47,571 nucleotides of DNA from Prevotella sp. (GCA_017389705.1 JAFPEE010000063.1:1-47571), one strand, 5' to 3'; positions 16,922 through 25,063 are shown, counted from the first letter of the stretch. The notes: generated by a model not told the origin, from the letters alone. Numbers and translations: made by a program.

Positions 16922-17833
16922 ATGAAATCTTTAATAAGAGTATTATTCATAATGATGCTAGCGCTGACCCCTGCGGTAGGTGCCAGTGCGCAAGGCGCAG
17001 CCCAGAAGTATGACGAGGGCGTGGCTTTATATAAGAAAGGTAATTACCAGGAAGCCATCAAAGCGCTGAACGAGTCGATGATTGTGAACAAGAGTGCTGC
17101 AAACAAGAGGAAGTGCAACGCTATGATCAAGAAATGCCGGGCAGCCATGAAAAATCAGAAAACCAACAAGGCGCAGTCCAGACAGGAAGAAGACTTGATT
17201 AGCGTAAGGACTAATTTGGTGGAGTTTGACGGCAGTGAAGCTGCTGCTGAAATCATATCTGTGACGACATCGGGTGACTGGGGGATGAAGCTGGAACGCG
17301 AGACTGATAACGTGTGGTGTACGCTGGAGAAGTCGGACGACCACAGCTCGCTCGTCATTAAGACCAAACAGTCGAACCAGACAATGGCCCGTGAAGCCAA
17401 CATTATAGTCTTTTCTACGAAAGACGAAAGTCATGGCAAGAAAATTAAAGTAGTGCAGAGCAGAGGCAAGAAACCTGTGCTCAGGGTAGAGCCGGCAGAG
17501 CCTGAGATGATAGACAGAAAGGGTGGCGAAATTCTGCTGCGGGTGAACTGCGTGTCAGATACTTTGTATGACGACGGCAGAAACTGGACGGTGTCGAAGT
17601 TGCCTGACTGGGCCAACGTCATATCGACCAAGCAGGTTGTGGCCAAAGAGATCTTAGGCGTTGCGTTAAGCAAGGAACGTGTGGAGGTGAAAGGAAACGA
17701 ACTATCTATTATGCTGGAGCCAAACCCAACCAAGCAGGAGCGAGTGGACTATATCATCCTGAGCAGTCAGGACACGGAGCTCCGCGTCAAGCTGACCCAG
17801 CAGAAAGGTAACAAAAAAACTGGTGCAAGATAA
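16922..17833 (+). CDS. Secreted protein with TPR-like and BACON-like domains
   Basis: A 303-residue protein with signal peptide MKSLIRVLFIMMLALTPAVGASAQ. A tetratricopeptide-like helix pair follows (about 25-57, AQKYDEGVALYKKGNYQEAIKALNES), then a Lys-rich segment. Two beta-sandwich repeats that look BACON-like come next: each has a Trp-rich strand pattern (TSGDWGMKLERETDNVWCTLE; NWTVSKLPDWANVIS) and ends with a VVQSRG or LTQQKG strand typical of the family. BACON domains are common in Bacteroidota exported proteins, usually for binding. In this operon it may be an outer partner of the kinase sensor domains. It is followed after 27 bases by the zinc-ribbon/FHA gene. No catalytic residues are visible. 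Confidence 0.82.
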   Translation: MKSLIRVLFIMMLALTPAVGASAQGAAQKYDEGVALYKKGNYQEAIKALNESMIVNKSAANKRKCNAMIKKCRAAMKNQKTNKAQSRQEEDLISVRTNLVEFDGSEAAAEIISVTTSGDWGMKLERETDNVWCTLEKSDDHSSLVIKTKQSNQTMAREANIIVFSTKDESHGKKIKVVQSRGKKPVLRVEPAEPEMIDRKGGEILLRVNCVSDTLYDDGRNWTVSKLPDWANVISTKQVVAKEILGVALSKERVEVKGNELSIMLEPNPTKQERVDYIILSSQDTELRVKLTQQKGNKKTGAR

Positions 17834-17860
17834 TTACCGATTTACTAAAAACATAATGCT

Positions 17861-18742
17861 ATGAGATGTAACAATTGTGGATACGACAATGATCCAGGTG
17901 TAAGTGTCTGCGTGAAGTGCGGACATCAGTTGCAAGACGCGGGAGGTTATAACCCCAATACCTATCAGGCTGGTGGCTATGCTCCTAACTACGGAGGCGG
18001 GGCAGAACCAGCCCCAAGACCCACAGTTGTAGGTGCTACAGGTATGCAGGAACCCCTGCCAAAGCCTACGATGATAGGTGCGGCAGGTGCTGCTATGGCA
18101 GAGCCTATGCCCCGCCCTACACGTGTGATGAACGGCCCAATGATGCAGGAGCAAGTACGTGCGGCCGCAAGCCAGGGTAATAAGGCATGTCCAACCTGTG
18201 GTTATCCGGTTATGGGTGACTTTGCCATGTGTCCCAGCTGTGGTGCACAGCTTAAGCCTCAACCTGCTCAAATGGTTAACGAGGCTACGGCAAGAGTAGC
18301 AAAGCCAGCTCCTTCTGAGGAGGAGATGAATATTGTCACTACCTGCGACGCTTGCGGTAAGGAGGTGCCTGCCAGCTATGCACACTGCCCGTACTGCGGT
18401 GAAAAGATTCACCAGAAGACGGTGTTCGTACGGCGGCATCATGTAGAACCTCCTAAGCCCAAATGCTCTTTGACGCTCGTTCCTGAGGAGAACGAACAGG
18501 TGGAGAGAGTGAACGACTACGAGGGAGCCAGCATCATGCTGAACAGGGAGAACACTGAGCCCAACAACCGTTCCATCACCTCGAAGGTACAGGCAGAGCT
18601 GATTTGCGAAGATGACAAATGGTATATACTAAACCATAGCGAGCTGTGCTCAACCGTCGTGGAGGCCAACCGTAAGATAGAGCTTTTGCCAGGCGACATC
18701 ATCGTGCTGGGTGACAGACGTTTCAAGTTTGAGAAGAAATAG
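17861..18742 (+). CDS. Zinc-ribbon adaptor with a C-terminal FHA-like domain and repeated PxPT motifs
   Basis: This 293-residue soluble protein has three zinc-ribbon units: CNNCGYDN...CVKCG (3-21), CPTCGYPV...CPSCG (110-128) and CDACGKEV...CPYCG (162-180). Between the first two lies a low-complexity Gly/Pro region with three similar motifs, PRPTVVG (Thr55), PKPTMIG (Thr70) and PRPTRVM (Thr87), which look like repeated phosphoacceptor sites. The C-terminus (about 201-293) has an FHA-like pattern: an Arg in LNRE, SKVQAEL at the usual SxxH site with His replaced by Gln, and LLPGDIIVLGDRRFKF. Phosphothreonine binding may therefore be weakened or altered. It has no signal peptide. The kinase-FHA gene starts 15 bases downstream, so it is a probable substrate or scaffold of the cluster kinases. 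Confidence 0.85.
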   Translation: MRCNNCGYDNDPGVSVCVKCGHQLQDAGGYNPNTYQAGGYAPNYGGGAEPAPRPTVVGATGMQEPLPKPTMIGAAGAAMAEPMPRPTRVMNGPMMQEQVRAAASQGNKACPTCGYPVMGDFAMCPSCGAQLKPQPAQMVNEATARVAKPAPSEEEMNIVTTCDACGKEVPASYAHCPYCGEKIHQKTVFVRRHHVEPPKPKCSLTLVPEENEQVERVNDYEGASIMLNRENTEPNNRSITSKVQAELICEDDKWYILNHSELCSTVVEANRKIELLPGDIIVLGDRRFKFEKK

Positions 18743-18757
18743 CGAACTTTCCGAGAG

Positions 18758-20047
18758 ATGAGCTCCTATCAGGTAGTAGACCGATGTGACTTTCAGCCAG
18801 GACAGACTATCAATAATCTGTATACGGTGAGAAAAACCCTTGGTGAGGGGTCATTTGGTGTGGTCTACCTGGTAGACGACTTCCGTGGAGGCAAATATGC
18901 GCTGAAACTTCTCCGCCTTTGGGAGGTACCGTCAGAAATCAGGCAACCTCTGATGGACAGGTTCGAGATGGAATTCAAGACAGGACAGATAGCCTGCGAC
19001 AACTTGGTGCAGTCTGTTGACTTTGGACGAGTGGGAGGTAACCCTTTTATCGTAATGGAGTTTTGTCCTGGCGGTGACCTGGAACCCTTGCTTGGGAAAA
19101 GCGGAACACGCGCGCCGCGCATTTGTACAGACATACTGACAGGACTCGGTGCCCTGCACGCAGAAGGCAAGGTACACCGTGATCTCAAACCTGAAAATGT
19201 ATTGTTCAAGCAGAGCGGAACAGCTGCTCTAACAGACTTTGGGATATCAGGTGACCGCAATCATAGAATGACACAGCGTAACATCTTTGGACGCCCAGAC
19301 CAGATATTCGGAACCTATGCCTACATGCCGCCAGAACAGGTGAATAGGGCCAGGGGGGGGGCCACGGTGCTGCCTACAACGGATATCTTCTCGTTTGGCG
19401 TGCTGACTTACCAGCTACTGACAGGGCTGCTGCCTTTTGGCACACTGGAGTCGCACAACGAATTGGCAGAATACCAGATACGCGGCAAGAGAGGACAATG
19501 GGACAGAGAACGGTTGCGTCACATTGCTGACGGAGAAAAGTGGCTGAGACTAATAGAGGGGTGCATAGCACCAGACTTTAAACAGCGTATACAGACCGTC
19601 GACGAAATAATCCACATGGTGCCTCAGTCGCCCTTCAGTTCCTATGCTCCACGTCCAGTACGAAGGCCAATCTACCAGCCACCGCAAGCTACCCACGGCT
19701 ATCAGCTGAGGATCTTGCAGGGCGAGGAATACGGGCGCATTTACAACCTGAGTCAGATGATAGCGCGAGGAATAGGCATATTGACAGTAGGACGACAGAC
19801 GGACAATGCAATCTACATCAAGTCGGACAGCTCTGATTTCCTCTCTCGTCACCATTGTACCATCGAAACGGGACAGTCGCAGTGGTTCATCCGCGACGGA
19901 CAGTGGAGAAGTGCAACCCGCCTGTGGGAAGCCTCGAGCAACGGGACGTTTGTCAACTCACATCCTGTCACTTCCAACGGATACTATCTGAGTCCAGGCG
20001 ATATTATTGCCATCGGTGATGTTACATTGAGATTTGAGAATTATTAA
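18758..20047 (+). CDS. Soluble Ser/Thr kinase fused to an FHA domain (HRD type), kinase 2
   Basis: A 429-residue fusion with no membrane helix. The N-terminal kinase (about 20-290) has LGEGSFGVVY, Lys50 in YALKLL, the canonical VHRDLKPEN (His140-Arg141-Asp142), DFG at 160-162 and YMPPEQ. A Pro/Arg linker (300-312) leads to an FHA domain (about 315-429) with intact phosphothreonine-binding signatures: VGRQTDN, SRHHCTIE and SSNGTFVN. It is the only one of the four kinases here with HRD, so it alone fits activation-loop control. The FHA domain could recruit a phosphorylated partner such as the adjacent zinc-ribbon protein. A run of nine G at 19353-19361 encodes Arg199-Gly200-Gly201 inside the kinase domain and is a possible slippage site. 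Confidence 0.93.
   Translation: MSSYQVVDRCDFQPGQTINNLYTVRKTLGEGSFGVVYLVDDFRGGKYALKLLRLWEVPSEIRQPLMDRFEMEFKTGQIACDNLVQSVDFGRVGGNPFIVMEFCPGGDLEPLLGKSGTRAPRICTDILTGLGALHAEGKVHRDLKPENVLFKQSGTAALTDFGISGDRNHRMTQRNIFGRPDQIFGTYAYMPPEQVNRARGGATVLPTTDIFSFGVLTYQLLTGLLPFGTLESHNELAEYQIRGKRGQWDRERLRHIADGEKWLRLIEGCIAPDFKQRIQTVDEIIHMVPQSPFSSYAPRPVRRPIYQPPQATHGYQLRILQGEEYGRIYNLSQMIARGIGILTVGRQTDNAIYIKSDSSDFLSRHHCTIETGQSQWFIRDGQWRSATRLWEASSNGTFVNSHPVTSNGYYLSPGDIIAIGDVTLRFENY
19353..19361 (+). repeat. Homopolymeric G9 tract inside the kinase-FHA gene
   Basis: Nine consecutive G bases lie in the codons for Arg-Gly-Gly after the PPEQ motif. A one-base slip would end translation before the rest of the kinase lobe and the FHA domain. 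Such long G runs are uncommon in coding sequence. Confidence 0.85.
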
Positions 20048-20066
20048 CCCCTAAAACTATAATAAT

Positions 20067-21866
20067 ATGAAAGAACAAAATTACAAACGCACTGTAGCCG
20101 GCTCTGTTGGTGCTGGTATGGGTGCTATTTTTAATGGTTCAGGACGTACTTATTACATTCTGGAGCACAAAACGAGTTCTAAGTACCATATGGCTGGTGA
20201 GTCACAGAAGATTATCATCGATCAGATTGAACTGGGACGTGATGCTTCTTGTCAGGTTCGCTTTGACGAATCGTTCGAAACGGTTAGTCGTAAACATGCC
20301 GCCATCGTTCGTGATGGCCAGAACTGGCAGCTGATTCACCTGTCAAGTGCTAATCCTACTTTGGTGAATGGGCGTCCTGTGCAGGGAAGCTACTACCTGC
20401 AGTCGGGTGACGAAATCCAGTTGTCAGTAGGCGGCCCCAGACTGGGATTCATCGTCCCGCAGGGTAAGCAGTCTCTGACGTCGAGCATTAAGCTGACAGA
20501 GCGCATGAACCTGTTCCGCCAGCAGGCACTCCGTCCATACCGCCGGGCCATATGGATATTGTCAGCTCTGCTGATACTGGCCATTCTGGGCTTTGGTGCA
20601 TGGAACTATAAACTGAGTCTGGACAATTCCGCACTGCGCCAGGAGATGGCCACCTATCAGATTAAGCTCGATTCGCTGTCATCAGTGAAGCAGGGACTGA
20701 TGCAGGAACAAGAGAAACTCAATCAGGAACTGGCAGCAGCTCCCGCAGCAAGGCGCGAGGAAATACGCCAGCGCATTGTATATGTGAACCGTCAGCTGTC
20801 AAGCGTTGCCGACGAGGCTAACCGCGTCCAGCAGCAACTGGCAACTACTCGGCAACGTGCCATCGATAGCGGTGTGTCCGATGATATCATCGAAGGCGTG
20901 GTCAATCCTGCTGCCCCCGGTGAGTCATCTGCAACCATTGCTTCCATCGGTGATCCGGATGAGAACCATAACGTTTCTGGTGTTGCCACACCTATAGCTG
21001 GTGAGGCTGCTGCACAGGAAGGTGCCATGAATGCCAATCCAACGGCTCACGGTGATGCCAGCGGTACCATTCGTGACTACTACAACCATATTTATTCGCT
21101 GAAGATACGTCGCATCACCTGTGAGCGTGACGGACGTTCCTTCGACCCAGGCATCTCACTGACTGACGTCGTTTGTGGTACTGCTTTCGTGCTGAGTAAC
21201 GGTACGCTGGTCACTGCTCGACAGAATATCGAACCTTGGATCTTCTGGCGTCAGCTGGGAGGCAGATGGCGTGAGTTGCTGGCCAACTACAAGGCTATGG
21301 GATTCAATATCGTCATCGAATATGATGCGTATAGCACTACAGGCACAGCCCACAAATTGTCGTTTAACAATCAGGACTTCCGTGTTGACCGCAGCGGTGA
21401 CGTAACCGAGGTGATTGATGAAGTCATCAAGGATGTTCGAGTACTGATTAAGGAGAATGGATTCAGAATCAGCTCCAGCGAATTCCGCAATCGTAGCGTA
21501 ACAGTGGTTACACCCAGTTCACAGTGCTATGCCATTCTGCCAGGCAAGGGTGGTGCAGGTATCCCCTATGATGCAGGTGCCTCGCTGTCGAGCGATGGTG
21601 GTACTGAAGTACAGGTTGCCGGATTCAAGAACAATCCTGACATCCATAATTTGGCTAACTATATTAGTTACTTCAAGTCGAGCACTTCTCGTGCCGATAC
21701 CCGCAATGGTACTATCGTACTGCAGGATGCCAATCGTAATGCCGGCTATCTCGGATCGCCCGCATTCTTCAAGGAGAAAGACGGATCCTATCGTGTCATC
21801 GGTGTGATGATTGGCCAGCTGTTTGGCGAAGACCGTCTTGTTCCTATTGCAAGATGTAATAAGTAA
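20067..21866 (+). CDS. FHA-transmembrane-coiled coil protein with an inactive-looking chymotrypsin-like domain
   Basis: A 599-residue protein. An N-terminal FHA domain (about 50-130) has intact signatures: LGRDASCQV, SRKHAAI and NPTLVNGRPV. One membrane helix follows (161-178, AIWILSALLILAILGFGAW), then a Gln/Glu-rich coiled coil (about 182-265) and a Gly/Ala/Pro linker. The C-terminal region (about 345-595) resembles a trypsin-like serine protease: CGTAFVLSNGTLVTARQN matches the strand before the catalytic His, but that residue is Gln386; and NAGYLGSPAFF matches GDSGGP, with Leu562 at the catalytic Ser position. It is probably a pseudoprotease. Topology places FHA in the cytoplasm and the protease fold outside, so it could carry a phospho-signal across the membrane. 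Confidence 0.88.
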   Translation: MKEQNYKRTVAGSVGAGMGAIFNGSGRTYYILEHKTSSKYHMAGESQKIIIDQIELGRDASCQVRFDESFETVSRKHAAIVRDGQNWQLIHLSSANPTLVNGRPVQGSYYLQSGDEIQLSVGGPRLGFIVPQGKQSLTSSIKLTERMNLFRQQALRPYRRAIWILSALLILAILGFGAWNYKLSLDNSALRQEMATYQIKLDSLSSVKQGLMQEQEKLNQELAAAPAARREEIRQRIVYVNRQLSSVADEANRVQQQLATTRQRAIDSGVSDDIIEGVVNPAAPGESSATIASIGDPDENHNVSGVATPIAGEAAAQEGAMNANPTAHGDASGTIRDYYNHIYSLKIRRITCERDGRSFDPGISLTDVVCGTAFVLSNGTLVTARQNIEPWIFWRQLGGRWRELLANYKAMGFNIVIEYDAYSTTGTAHKLSFNNQDFRVDRSGDVTEVIDEVIKDVRVLIKENGFRISSSEFRNRSVTVVTPSSQCYAILPGKGGAGIPYDAGASLSSDGGTEVQVAGFKNNPDIHNLANYISYFKSSTSRADTRNGTIVLQDANRNAGYLGSPAFFKEKDGSYRVIGVMIGQLFGEDRLVPIARCNK

Positions 21867-21875
21867 TGTATTATC

Positions 21876-23063
21876 ATGTCAGAAGTAAAATTCAAGTTAG
21901 CGGCAGGAACTAATGTCGGACTTTATCGGCAGAACAATGAGGACAACTTCATTGTGTGTCCTGACCTTGCCACACCCCACTGGGTAATGCCCCAAGACGA
22001 AGACTATGCTGAGCTGAGTCCCTACGGTGCCTTGTTGGTAGTAGCAGACGGCATGGGCGGCATGAATGCCGGAGAAGTGGCGTCAGCAATAGTTGTTGAG
22101 ACTATTCAGCAGATGTTTACGGCGGAAGCCATAGCCCCCATTGTCGATGACAGCAAGGCTATTGTTGAGTTCATGGAAAATGTGGTAGAAACAGCAGACT
22201 TGAATATTCTGAACCGTAGCCATACTGATAGCAGTACCCAAGGCATGGGTACTACTATCGTCATGGCATGGATCATTGGACAAAGGGCCTATGTCTGTTG
22301 GTGTGGTGACAGCCGTTGCTATGTGTATAACAGCGAACGTGGCATCGCACGTCTTTCCAAGGACCACTCTTTCGTACAGGAGTTAGTTGACAGGGGCGAG
22401 TTAGATCCGGCATATGCCAGTGACCATCCGCTGTCGAATGTCATTACTCGGTGTCTGGGCAATGAAGAGAAACGAGCAAAGCCAGATACCCGCATCTATG
22501 AGCTGTACGATGGAGACGTCATCATGCTGTGCAGCGATGGACTTTGCGGCCTGTGTCAGGATGAGCTGATAGAGGAGGTGATTGCAGAGTTTCATGAGTC
22601 TCCGAAGGATTGTCGCAACGAGCTCATCTCGGTAGCTTTGGCCAAGGGTGGTCACGACAACGTTACCGTAGCGCTTTGTACTGTCAAAATGGACAGAACG
22701 GTTGCAGTCTCTGATGATGAGGAAGCGGAAGACGGGGTGTCCATGACTGTTGAAGGAAAATCTTTTGGAGATTCAGCGACGGACTCGGACCAGCAGAAGA
22801 CCTCCGATGCTGACAATCAACAGGAGGAAAAGTCAGAAGAGAAAGAAGAGTTACAGGCTACGTTACGCAACACTCCTGTCAAAGGTCGTTCGCATAAGTT
22901 CCTATGGTCGGTATGCCTGTTACTGCTTGTTGCAGTTGCAGCTGTTTGCTTCATCTATATCAATGAAGACTGTGCGCCTGTCAGGCAGCAAATAAACTCG
23001 TTTCTGAATGAAGTAAGTAAAGCAATATCCAATTTTATTAAATCAATTAATTCAAAACTATGA
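21876..23063 (+). CDS. PP2C-family Ser/Thr phosphatase with a C-terminal membrane anchor
   Basis: A 395-residue PPM/PP2C phosphatase, the only eraser in the locus. Metal-binding and catalytic motifs are clear: RQNNEDNF (Asp23), VVADGMGG (Asp58-Gly59), GMGTTIVMAWI, GDSRCYV, LCSDGLCG (Asp221) and GGHDNVTVALC (Asp261). After the catalytic domain (about 5-270) come an acidic Glu/Asp/Gln-rich linker (280-335), a membrane helix (about 342-362, FLWSVCLLLLVAVAAVCFI) and a short outer tail. It should reverse phosphorylation by the neighbouring kinases at the inner membrane. It starts 9 bases after the FHA-pseudoprotease gene and overlaps the next gene by 4 bases (ATGA). Confidence 0.95.
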   Translation: MSEVKFKLAAGTNVGLYRQNNEDNFIVCPDLATPHWVMPQDEDYAELSPYGALLVVADGMGGMNAGEVASAIVVETIQQMFTAEAIAPIVDDSKAIVEFMENVVETADLNILNRSHTDSSTQGMGTTIVMAWIIGQRAYVCWCGDSRCYVYNSERGIARLSKDHSFVQELVDRGELDPAYASDHPLSNVITRCLGNEEKRAKPDTRIYELYDGDVIMLCSDGLCGLCQDELIEEVIAEFHESPKDCRNELISVALAKGGHDNVTVALCTVKMDRTVAVSDDEEAEDGVSMTVEGKSFGDSATDSDQQKTSDADNQQEEKSEEKEELQATLRNTPVKGRSHKFLWSVCLLLLVAVAAVCFIYINEDCAPVRQQINSFLNEVSKAISNFIKSINSKL

Positions 23064-23332
23064 AAAGAACAATATTATCAATGGCAGCAGCGCTCTTGAT
23101 GGGACTAGCTGCCGTATCGTGTGCCTCCCATCATTCGGTACGTACTACAACCTACACTCAGGGAGAGTACGTGTCCCAAGGCGAATGGCAGAAATGTGCC
23201 GTGTGCGATGGCAAGGGATCTTGTAATGCATGCCGTGGCACTGGTCGTATCAGCGGTGACACTTGTAAGCGCTGCAAAGGTTCTGGCAAGTGTAACACCT
23301 GTAACGGAAATGGTGGATATACCATCAACTAA
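23060..23332 (+). CDS. Small lipoprotein with DnaJ-type CxxCxGxG zinc-finger repeats
   Basis: A 90-residue protein starting MKRTILSMAAALLMGLAAVSC, a lipoprotein signal whose lipobox Cys is residue 21. The mature part has four CxxC units: CAVCDGKG (46), CNACRGTG (55), CKRCKGSG (69) and CNTCNGNG (78). This is the pattern of the DnaJ central zinc finger, but there is no J domain. In DnaJ this module binds zinc and unfolded protein in the cytoplasm; as an exported lipoprotein it could bind zinc or act in thiol chemistry. Its ATG overlaps the PP2C stop by 4 bases, tying its expression to the phosphatase. A strong hairpin follows it. Confidence 0.88.
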   Translation: MKRTILSMAAALLMGLAAVSCASHHSVRTTTYTQGEYVSQGEWQKCAVCDGKGSCNACRGTGRISGDTCKRCKGSGKCNTCNGNGGYTIN

Positions 23333-23347
23333 TCACACCACTTCTAC

Positions 23348-23392
23348 AGCGAAAGAAAGTGTGTCCAATCTGACGACACACTCTCTTTCGCT
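23348..23392 (+). terminator. Intra-locus hairpin, terminator or attenuator
   Basis: Two 18-base arms (23348-23365 and 23375-23392), complementary except at one position, flank a 9-base loop. Only a few T bases follow (ATCTTAATATAAA) and no promoter is evident before the next ATG at 23406. It may reduce read-through into the second half of the locus or stabilise the upstream mRNA 3' end. Confidence 0.65.
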
Positions 23393-23405
23393 ATCTTAAT
23401 ATAAA

Positions 23406-25037
23406 ATGAAGCTAGAGGAAGGTCATATAATAGCAGAACATTACAAACTGCTGAAACAGTTGGGACACGGCAGTTTCGGAGATGTTTGGCTGGCGCATAA
23501 CTTGCTGGCCGATATTGATGTGGCTATCAAGTTCTATGGAACTTTTGACATGAAAGGTTTAGATGAGTTCCGTAATGAGTTCAAGATGGCTTATCAGCTA
23601 CATCATCCTAATCTTTTGAGCATCAGTCATTTTGATGTATGCGACAATTGTCCTTACTTGGTAATGCCCTATTGCGCCAACGGTTCTGTAAGCAGCCGAG
23701 TGGGGAAAATGAGTGAGGATGAAATCTGGAAATTCGTGCTTGACGTCTCTAGCGGACTGGCCTTCCTACACAGTTTGCAACCTCCTATTATACATCAGGA
23801 TATCAAACCTGATAACATTTTGATTACCAGTGACGGCCGATACGTCATATCAGACTTTGGCATCAGCCGCAGCATGCGTACCAAGATGAGCAAATCGGCC
23901 AATGACATGGGCAGTTCTGGAACAATCGCCTATATGGGTCCAGAACGGTTTTCGGAAATGCCTGTCATTGTGTTAGCAAGCGATGTATGGGCTTTTGGCA
24001 TGACGCTCTACGAGTTGATGAATGGAGATATACTCTGGGAAGGTATGGGGGGATGCGTTCAGCTAAACGGTGCCCGGATGCCTGTTATTGATAAACGCTA
24101 TTCAGCAGCATTGGCCAATCTGGTAATATCCTGTTTGGCAGCAGAAACCTGGGACAGGCCTACGGCAGAGCAAATCCATGAGTATGCCTCTGCTTTTATA
24201 CATCAGAAACCTCTGCCACCCATCATGCCTAAGACAGTAGAAAAGCCAAAGTCCCTCTTTCAGCCTGAATCCTATTATGGGCACCAACAGCCACAACTAA
24301 GGTCTGAAAGACAGAATATCAGGGAAAGAAGACAGGCAATGAAGCCTGTTGTTACCCATAATGATATTCTGGATAGTTCCGTCTTTGAAAATCTGAACTG
24401 GAAGAAAATAGCAGCAGTTGCCGCAGCTATCGTCTTTGGTATTTCCCTGATTACAGGAGGTGTAAAGTATTATAACGTCGTATCTGAGGAACAGGAATTC
24501 GTGTCTTGTCAAACCATTCAAGACTATGAGAAATTTATCAAGAACTATCCCTCATCCTCTTATGTTGAAACAGCAAGGAAGCGTATTAACGACTTAAGAC
24601 CTGCTGTTTCTGCTGGAGCGCAGCCAGTACCTGAACCACAGCCTGCACCGGAACAGTTGGAAAAGCCAGAACAAAAGATTCAGCAGGCGGCAACGTTGCA
24701 GGAAGTAGTTCCTGAAAAGGCTATTGGAAAGAAGAATACAAATTCTGTCGTAACATCTGCACGTTCTTCTTCCTCCACTTACAATTCGGATGACAGGGCA
24801 TTCTTTAGCTGTGTGACAGCCAAGGACTATCATAACTACTTGAAACAATTCCCTAATGGCCGCCATCGCGAGCAGGCCACCAATGCACTAACCGTTCTTG
24901 TGAACAGTCAGGGAGCGAACGAAGCTCCAACAAATAGGGTTATAGAAAGACAACCACGGATGCGCTCTGGCAGGCCATCTGTGCACAGAGCCCCCAGGCC
25001 TGGTTTTGGAGGTCCAAGAAGCAGACCTCACCCATAG
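23406..25037 (+). CDS. Transmembrane Ser/Thr protein kinase (HQD type), kinase 3
   Basis: A 543-residue kinase. The kinase domain (about 14-265) has LGHGSFGDVW, Lys42 in VAIKFY, IIHQDIKPDN (His130-Gln131-Asp132), DFG at 150-152 and MGPERF. A linker rich in Pro/Gln/Arg leads to one membrane helix (334-352, IAAVAAAIVFGISLITGG). The outer part holds two copies of a 30-residue helical repeat: 365-394 (EFVSCQTIQDYEKFIKNYP...) and 466-495 (FFSCVTAKDYHNYLKQFP...). They are separated by a Pro/Gln/Ser-rich spacer and followed by a basic Arg/Pro/Gly tail. The repeat resembles the TPR-like units of Bacteroidota envelope proteins. It comes 73 bases after the zinc-finger lipoprotein gene, behind a hairpin, and the next kinase gene has its own promoter. 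Confidence 0.92.
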   Translation: MKLEEGHIIAEHYKLLKQLGHGSFGDVWLAHNLLADIDVAIKFYGTFDMKGLDEFRNEFKMAYQLHHPNLLSISHFDVCDNCPYLVMPYCANGSVSSRVGKMSEDEIWKFVLDVSSGLAFLHSLQPPIIHQDIKPDNILITSDGRYVISDFGISRSMRTKMSKSANDMGSSGTIAYMGPERFSEMPVIVLASDVWAFGMTLYELMNGDILWEGMGGCVQLNGARMPVIDKRYSAALANLVISCLAAETWDRPTAEQIHEYASAFIHQKPLPPIMPKTVEKPKSLFQPESYYGHQQPQLRSERQNIRERRQAMKPVVTHNDILDSSVFENLNWKKIAAVAAAIVFGISLITGGVKYYNVVSEEQEFVSCQTIQDYEKFIKNYPSSSYVETARKRINDLRPAVSAGAQPVPEPQPAPEQLEKPEQKIQQAATLQEVVPEKAIGKKNTNSVVTSARSSSSTYNSDDRAFFSCVTAKDYHNYLKQFPNGRHREQATNALTVLVNSQGANEAPTNRVIERQPRMRSGRPSVHRAPRPGFGGPRSRPHP

Positions 25038-25063
25038 AATAAAATGTTTTTCCGATAAACTAT

